From contig JABVXU010000990.1 of NCBI GenBank assembly GCA_013365365.1, positions 1 to 12,713 on the forward strand: 12,713 nt of DNA, given 5' to 3'. The notes below the pieces were generated by a model. That model was not told the origin of the DNA, did not search any database, and worked only from the letters and a program-made list of their open reading frames with translations. Below, in pieces: positions 8,855 to 12,713 of this stretch. Source of the stretch: Cruorifilaria tuberocauda. Taxonomy: Eukaryota > Nematoda > Chromadorea > Rhabditida > Onchocercidae. The position numbers were made by a program, and so were the translations under genes. Every line of letters begins with the position of its first letter. Positions within the stretch are counted from its first letter, which is position 1.

Positions 8855-8998
8855 CAAAATTTTACAAACTTTAATTGGTGATAATTAATTTTCTTTTTTC
8901 GTCTCTCTAAATTATCACCAAAATGCAATTCAATTATTTTTAATAAAATTATTTTCATTCAGAATAAATTGCTAATTAAAGTTGCTTGTAATTTTAAT
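8855..8998. mobile_element. Foldback (MITE-like) element, about 145 bases
   Basis: Outer arms (about 8855-8876 and 8974-8998) pair imperfectly over about 22-25 bases, with a perfect core aactttaatt/aattaaagtt. Nested inside is a perfect 12-base inverted repeat, ttggtgataatt (8875-8886) with aattatcaccaa (8910-8921). The whole region can fold into one branched hairpin. No clear target-site duplication is visible, so a structured RNA or chance nesting remains possible. Confidence 0.4.
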
Positions 8999-9939
8999 TT
9001 TATCAAAATACGAGAAAAATTTGCTGGAAATCATATTTCATCGAATTTTTGTTAGTTATAAAATAACTTAAAATGATAATTAATGTTTAGCTTGGAAATA
9101 TTTGAACTGAAATTTAAAAATAGCTTAAATTTTTTGAATCTTTTAATGATCTTTTATTTTCAGAAGTCAAAAAATTCCAACGGTAGTATTTTTCCGGCTC
9201 ATTTTTCCCGATCGTTTTGCCAGTTCTTTCCACTCCTGTTCCTTCGTTCCGTTAAAAACCAGCAAAAGTTTTAGCAATCATGCATCACATATTACCAAAT
9301 TTATTTTCAAAATTATCCGATCATAAATTTCAGGCCACATGCATTTTGTTAATCAACAACTGATTGATTTCATTCTTCGCAGTTTTCTGCGAATTGTTAC
9401 AAATTGTGGATCTAAATTCACAAGCCACATTTTCAAATATTAAATATATGGATTTTAAAATTTACATTTGAAGATCTATTGCTTCCTTTCTCTCGATGAT
9501 GATAAATTTCCATATAGATTATTTTAAAAACTTTCCAAATAATTTCATTCCATTTCAAGTTAAGAAGATTTGATAGATTGTACAGACAGTTATAATTACA
9601 ATCACATATACATGAAACTATGATTTCCCACTGTAACTTATATTTCATATCACATTTCAGTAATAATATCTTTCAGGTACTTTACCTTTTATCAGTTTTT
9701 ATCAATTTCTTATCAGTATTTCTGCCTAAAGGTATTGCTTGCTTCTTTATTTATAAAAACATTAACTGTATCATTTGTTTTTCGTATATATCAAACAACA
9801 TTTAATCGGTTTTAGAATGAACTATACTTTCAAAATTTTTTGCAATTAACGCTATTGACGTGAATTACGAGAATGATAAAAGGGGTGATGTAATCAGTGC
9901 ATATCAGCGAAGCCAATAACTCGAGAAAGGATCGCTTAT
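8999..9939. other. AT-rich stretch, no firm gene
   Basis: Several T-rich acceptor-like CAGs occur on the + strand (9163, 9333, 9660, 9677). The one at 9163 leads into 36 open codons ending at 9274, which are phenylalanine-rich. The opposite strand of the same patch is also open and more hydrophilic but lacks an acceptor or an early ATG. A perfect 7-base hairpin, ttcgcag/ctgcgaa with TTTT loop, lies at 9376-9393. None of this makes a gene on its own. Confidence 0.45.
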
Positions 9940-9976
9940 GAGGTGATCAACGTGAGGTGCAACGTGATGAGGTGGG
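9940..9976 (+). repeat. Three spaced GAGGTG motifs
   Basis: GAGGTG begins at 9940, 9954 and 9969. The first two are followed by related sequence (atcaacgt and caacgtgat), giving an irregular 14-15 base repeat. It sits just downstream, on the minus strand, of the exon candidate at 9997-10109, in a GC-richer patch. It could be a protein-binding cluster. Confidence 0.4.
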
Positions 9977-9996
9977 GTTTCTCAAATTCATCTTAC

Positions 9997-10109
9997 CTCG
10001 TCCACGGAATCTACAACAAGCATGATCAGTTCCTCCCATAAAGGCCACACAGCCCAATTCAACGACGAGTTCAACCAAATCGAATAAATAGGAGTTAATA
10101 TTGTTGATA
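9997..10109 (-). other. Orphan internal exon candidate
   Basis: On the minus strand a GTTACAG acceptor and a strong GAG|GTAAGA donor bound 113 bases. One frame is open throughout and ends in phase 0. It reads STILTPIYSIWLNSSLNW at the start and EELIMLVVDSVDE at the end, with three tryptophans. Composition is clearly less AT-rich than around it. No neighbouring exon could be joined with confidence, and a + strand frame is also open, so it may be an exon of a gene with large introns or a relic. No family is recognised. Confidence 0.3.
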
Positions 10110-10817
10110 CTGTAACCTTATCATAACTGTTATGCGTTAAATTACTTTATTAAATTACTTTACCAGGTAAACTTAATTTAATTTAATTAATAACATGATC
10201 TGATGATAAGTATCTTCTAAGTGAACAGCAAGTAAAGAACACGAACTGAAAAGGAAATGTTTGAGAATGATGACTGATCAAATTCGAAATGATCAATAAA
10301 AAAAGAAAATTAAAAAGTACTCCAGTGGAATATATCTCAAAGTCAAAGCAGGAAAATAAAAATAAAATGAACGAAAAAAGAAGTCAAATAATCCATAACT
10401 AAGTCATATATTCGGTAGCATTTTCTTTGACATTTATAGATTAAAGTCATAATATATCCTAAGACTATTAGATTTCATTTTCAAATGTCTTATTTCATTT
10501 CACTTTTTTTTTCACTTTAATACTCAAAGTTTAACTTTACGAAAAACAAAATAGTAATATATATTAGCAGTGATTTTTTATTAATTTTCAGAGAGTTTGA
10601 AAATTTTTTCACAATTTCTAACAAAACTTTACTGATAAATTATTGCAAACAAGGTAATTGTCAGATCTTTTTTCCGTCATTCAATTGTTTTCTTTTACCT
10701 GTCCTTATCAGTAACTTGTTCTTATCAGTAGTCTATTGTTCTTTAACTATAGTACAGAAAGTGATATATTAATAAAAGAATCTATTAAAAGGTTTAAAAA
10801 GTGTGCTCGAAGATTCC
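10110..10817. other. AT-rich stretch, no supported gene
   Basis: No exon or RNA gene is supported. There is a local direct repeat of ttatcagtaNctt-like sequence near 10706-10732, and a minus-strand donor-like CAG|GTAAAAG in the same area. The segment ends at the left end of the candidate TA-flanked element. Confidence 0.5.
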
Positions 10818-11401
10818 TACACTACTGAAGCATAAAAAGTGTGATTATTTCAAGTTCTTTTCTTGATGCTCATGAAAATACTTTTGGATACTGAATTCAT
10901 CACTTATAACTTTCAATCTTAATTAATTACAATGTATCAATTTTATTTCTGCATGTTACTGTAATCTACTGTACTGTAATTTTGAAATAATTTTACTGTA
11001 ATTTGCAATAAATTTGTTAGCTTTGAATAGAATACAAACTTAAATGAATGCTAAGATTAACGGAAAAGTGAAATTTCATTAAAAAATGGTTCAAAAAATA
11101 ATTTCAAAAAATTTTTTAAAACGATAAATGAATGCTCAAACTTCTTATATCAATTCTCAAATTTTGTTTTCAACCTTCCTTCATCATCAGGTTTACAGAG
11201 AGAATTGATATCTCTATCTTATTCTATTCTTATTCTGTATCTTATTCTTTCTTTCAATTAAAAATCACAAATCATTGCTAGTGATAATAACTGATAAAGA
11301 AATGAATAAGAGGAAAAAGGAGGAAAGTTGGATAAGTTACAAAATCAATATAACTATTAATAGTTCAAGAAAAAAATTGCACTTTTTATGCTTCAACTGT
11401 A
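10818..11401. mobile_element. Candidate non-autonomous Tc1/mariner-like element
   Basis: A 16-base sequence, tgaagcataaaaagtg (10826-10841), recurs as its exact reverse complement at 11380-11395. Extended outward, the ends read TACACTACTGAAGC and TACAGTTGAAGC, so each begins TA followed by CA, which fits TA target sites and the CAGT-like ends of Tc1/mariner elements. The element would be 584 bases with no transposase frame. Inside are a perfect 12-base inverted repeat (11147-11158 with 11200-11211), several tactgtaat motifs (10957-11003) and a tattct-rich tract (about 11215-11250). A chance pairing of unrelated repeats is less likely but possible. Confidence 0.45.
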
Positions 11402-11767
11402 TAATTATTCAGTACCACAGCTTCAAACTTCCTTCGGTTTAAACAGGTCGTTTAAATCTTTAGTTCTAAGATAACATTATCTTCTAAATTTTTTTAAATT
11501 TAAGAGGAAATTTCAATGTAAGTTCTAAAAGTAAGTAATTAAGTTAATTTTTAACTAAATTAACTTATAGGAAATTTATATTATAAAAATTTTGGAGTGA
11601 TATTGATGAATCTGTTAGTATTTCTTGCTGAAAAATTACTGCGAAAAAAAGAGTAAAACAAAGAAATTACAAATTTCTTTATTGTATTTATATTTGCTGT
11701 TTTATTTTCTTTGAATGTAAACCATTGAGTAGAAAAATGATTTTCAATGTCAAAGTTCAAATAAATC
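11402..11767. other. AT-rich spacer
   Basis: I see no gene or RNA here. An in-frame + strand open stretch (11302-11442) crosses the right end of the candidate element, so it is probably chance. The spacer would hold sequence beyond the 3' end of the small minus-strand gene candidate. Confidence 0.5.
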
Positions 11768-11773
11768 TTTATT
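11768..11773 (-). terminator. Possible AATAAA polyadenylation signal
   Basis: AATAAA on the minus strand lies shortly after the stop codon of the candidate small gene. The hexamer is common in AT-rich DNA, so it supports the gene only weakly. Confidence 0.25.
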
Positions 11774-11808
11774 TGACATGAGAAGAAATAAACTGTAGTG
11801 CAGCTGAC

Positions 11809-12012
11809 TTATTCCGTTTCTAACTTGATCAATCTTTCATATTCAATTCGATTGATCGTGGATTCCTGGAGAATTCCAGGAGAAGAATGTTTTCTCCGTG
11901 TTGCCATTTCGTTGATCAAGGAAAATATCTTATGTGTCATTCTGACTTTAACAGTTGGATAGTAACTATAATTGGCTTACCTGTTCGTTACATTTTCATT
12001 TCTATTAGACAT
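11809..12012 (-). CDS. Candidate two-exon small gene (54 aa)
   Basis: Exon 1 (12012-11981) starts ATG, encodes MSNRNENVTN plus two bases, and ends at a CAG|GTAAGC donor. A 39-base intron ends GTCAG at 11942. Exon 2 (11941-11809) completes the codon as arginine and runs on in frame to TAA. The phases match without adjustment. An in-frame stop lies just upstream of the ATG, and AATAAA occurs at 11773-11768, about 35 bases past the stop. The product is hydrophilic and rich in K, R and E (for example QESTINRIEYERL), with no signal peptide or membrane segment. No family is recognised. Against it, the intron is very short, its acceptor lacks a T-run, and the + strand is open for 68 codons over the same bases. 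Confidence 0.35.
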
Positions 12013-12030
12013 TGTCTTCGATCAAAGTAA
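11824..12030 (+). other. 68-codon open stretch antisense to the small gene candidate
   Basis: The + strand is open from after a TAA at 11821 to a TAA at 12028, with an ATG at 11887 giving 47 residues. The second half is hydrophobic (WIVTIIGLPVRYIFISI) and could span a membrane. Its cysteine- and phenylalanine-rich composition looks less natural than the minus frame, so I take it as the shadow, but the opposite reading is possible. It contains a 7-base hairpin, tcctgga/tccagga, at 11864-11881. Confidence 0.15.
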
Positions 12031-12049
12031 AATATTAATTAAAGCATAA

Positions 12050-12178
12050 CTAATTAACCAAATCAAGTACTATGAGGTTGATAAAAGAATAATGCACTTG
12101 AAGACAAATGATCAACTGACTAAATTGTTCTTAAGTCAGTCTATCGCTGAAATCACAAAGGAATCTGAAGCGATTTAA
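12050..12178 (+). other. Protein-like open stretch (42 codons)
   Basis: The frame opens after a TAA at 12047 and ends at TAA 12176. It is hydrophilic and helix-like (for example NDQLTKLFLSQSIAEITKES). The first ATG leaves 28 residues. No good acceptor or donor bounds it. It shares its frame with the later + strand stretches at 12244-12334 and 12413-12676, so it may be part of an eroded gene. Confidence 0.25.
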
Positions 12179-12243
12179 AATTTGAAATTTGATGTTCAAG
12201 TCATAATATAGTAAACAAAATTTATTTGCTTCTTGTTTACAAG

Positions 12244-12334
12244 TTCATCGATAGAATTATGGAAAAAGAGTGATAAAAATCTCGTAACCTTATTTGACAC
12301 TGTCAATGATACACTCTCTGTTTATGAGTTGTAA
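12244..12334 (+). other. Possible terminal exon (29 codons)
   Basis: A pyrimidine-rich acceptor (TTGCTTCTTGTTTACAAG) precedes a split codon and 29 open codons ending in TAA. The product is protein-like (SSIELWKKSDKNLVTLFDTV at the start). No upstream donor with matching phase was found; the open stretch at 12050-12178 is in the same frame but closes with a stop. Confidence 0.25.
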
Positions 12335-12423
12335 AAGTAAGCTTTAAACTTATACACATCAGAGCCTCCTTGTTGTAACTCGTGAACCGAACATAACCCG
12401 CCTTTTTCCAGAATGAAGAAAGC
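12303..12423 (-). other. Possible minus-strand exon
   Basis: After an acceptor-like GTGCTCAAG, 39 codons are open to a TGA, starting LSSFWKKAGYVRFTSYNKEA; a GTATAAG donor could end the exon earlier at 12356. The patch is GC-richer than its surroundings. It overlaps + strand candidates, so at most one strand is likely to code. No upstream exon with an ATG was found. Confidence 0.2.
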
Positions 12424-12676
12424 CTTGAGCACCAGAAGCACAGTTAAGAATTTACCTCAAGGAATGTGACAAATCAGTTAAAAGTTAAAATTGAGTCCTA
12501 CTTCACTGGCCGTATTTCACAATGTTTTAGAATTATTAATGTTAATGTATTTAATGTTGTATTATTATATGTATCAAATCTATCGGAATAAAGATTTAAT
12601 TAGTCAAGTTTGCGGTGTGGTACAACCCAAGTGTGACGATTATCACATCTGCGTGACACAGAAGCCAACAGTTTGA
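12413..12676 (+). pseudogene. Interrupted + strand frame ending in a cysteine-bearing tail
   Basis: An acceptor-like CCTTTTTCCAG lies one base before an ATG. Eighteen codons follow (MKKALSTRSTVKNLPQGM), then TGA. The same frame has another stop at 12476 and then stays open from 12479 to TGA 12674. That part has a hydrophobic stretch (VLELLMLMYLMLYYYMY) followed by a hydrophilic tail with three cysteines (VCGVVQPKCDDYHICV). It could be a decayed gene or two unrelated pieces. The window ends 37 bases later. Confidence 0.25.
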
Positions 12677-12713
12677 TTCCACGTAAATATTCCTAGTACG
12701 ATTTGCTCAATAG

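Noticed and set aside
9164..9274. + strand terminal exon after a strong TTTTCAG acceptor
   Set aside because: The frame is phenylalanine-rich with no upstream partner, and the opposite strand is equally open.
9433..9805. Overlapping 61-71 residue frames on both strands
   Set aside because: Both are hydrophobic or tyrosine/asparagine-rich, in AT-rich DNA without splice or composition support.
11302..11442. 46-residue + strand open frame beginning MNKRKKEE
   Set aside because: It runs through the inverted end of the candidate transposable element, so its reading is likely accidental.
12303..12423. Weak resemblance of FWKKAGYVRF to the start of mitochondrial ATP synthase epsilon subunit
   Set aside because: The W-x-x-A-G match is short, the following spacing differs, no ATG is present, and the rest does not match what I know of the family.
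1..12713. tRNA, rRNA, spliced-leader RNA, CRISPR array or telomere repeat
   Set aside because: I looked for T-arm-like GTTCNA motifs, nematode leader-like sequence, regularly spaced repeats and TTAGGC arrays and saw none.

Overview
The window looks like AT-rich, gene-poor nuclear DNA of an invertebrate animal. There is no bacterial gene packing, no ribosome-binding-site pattern and no long open frame. The one convincing gene is split by five short GT-AG introns. Its acceptors are T-runs ending in CAG or TAG with no separate polypyrimidine tract, and its first acceptor lies 2 bases before the ATG. Both are typical of nematodes with spliced-leader trans-splicing. I favour a nematode, but the sequence does not prove it; an arthropod or another AT-rich animal is possible.

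Layout. From 1 to about 1.8 kb the + strand is strongly A-rich and ends in three back-to-back hairpins (1194-1303). From about 1.5 to 2.9 kb there is a diverged tandem duplication with a T-rich minisatellite in its first copy. From 2.9 to 4.72 kb, on the minus strand, lies the main gene. It encodes about 280 residues: a short N-terminus, an acidic linker, a C2H2 zinc finger, a second C2HC-like finger and a basic C-terminal helix. Its exons are clearly more GC-rich than the introns. Its 3' end is unclear, because a GC-rich sixth exon is open in two frames that the splice phase does not enter.

From 4.7 to 5.8 kb is AT-rich DNA with a compact cluster of overlapping inverted repeats. From 5.84 to 6.35 kb a GC-richer patch is open on both strands and holds two diverged copies of a roughly 100-base unit, probably a decayed repeat or pseudogene. 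From 6.4 to 9.9 kb I see almost nothing but AT-rich DNA, one small foldback element (8855-8998) and one possible terminal exon. From 9.9 to 10.1 kb a GC-richer patch carries an orphan exon candidate. From 10.82 to 11.40 kb is a candidate Tc1/mariner-like non-autonomous element with TA-flanked inverted ends. From 11.8 kb to the end is more protein-like: a possible two-exon small gene on the minus strand (54 residues) and several + strand fragments in one frame.

The zinc-finger gene probably encodes a nuclear nucleic-acid-binding protein. Nothing here forms an operon or a recognisable multi-gene system. Open frames of 40-70 codons occur by chance in such DNA, so all small-gene calls apart from the main gene are tentative.
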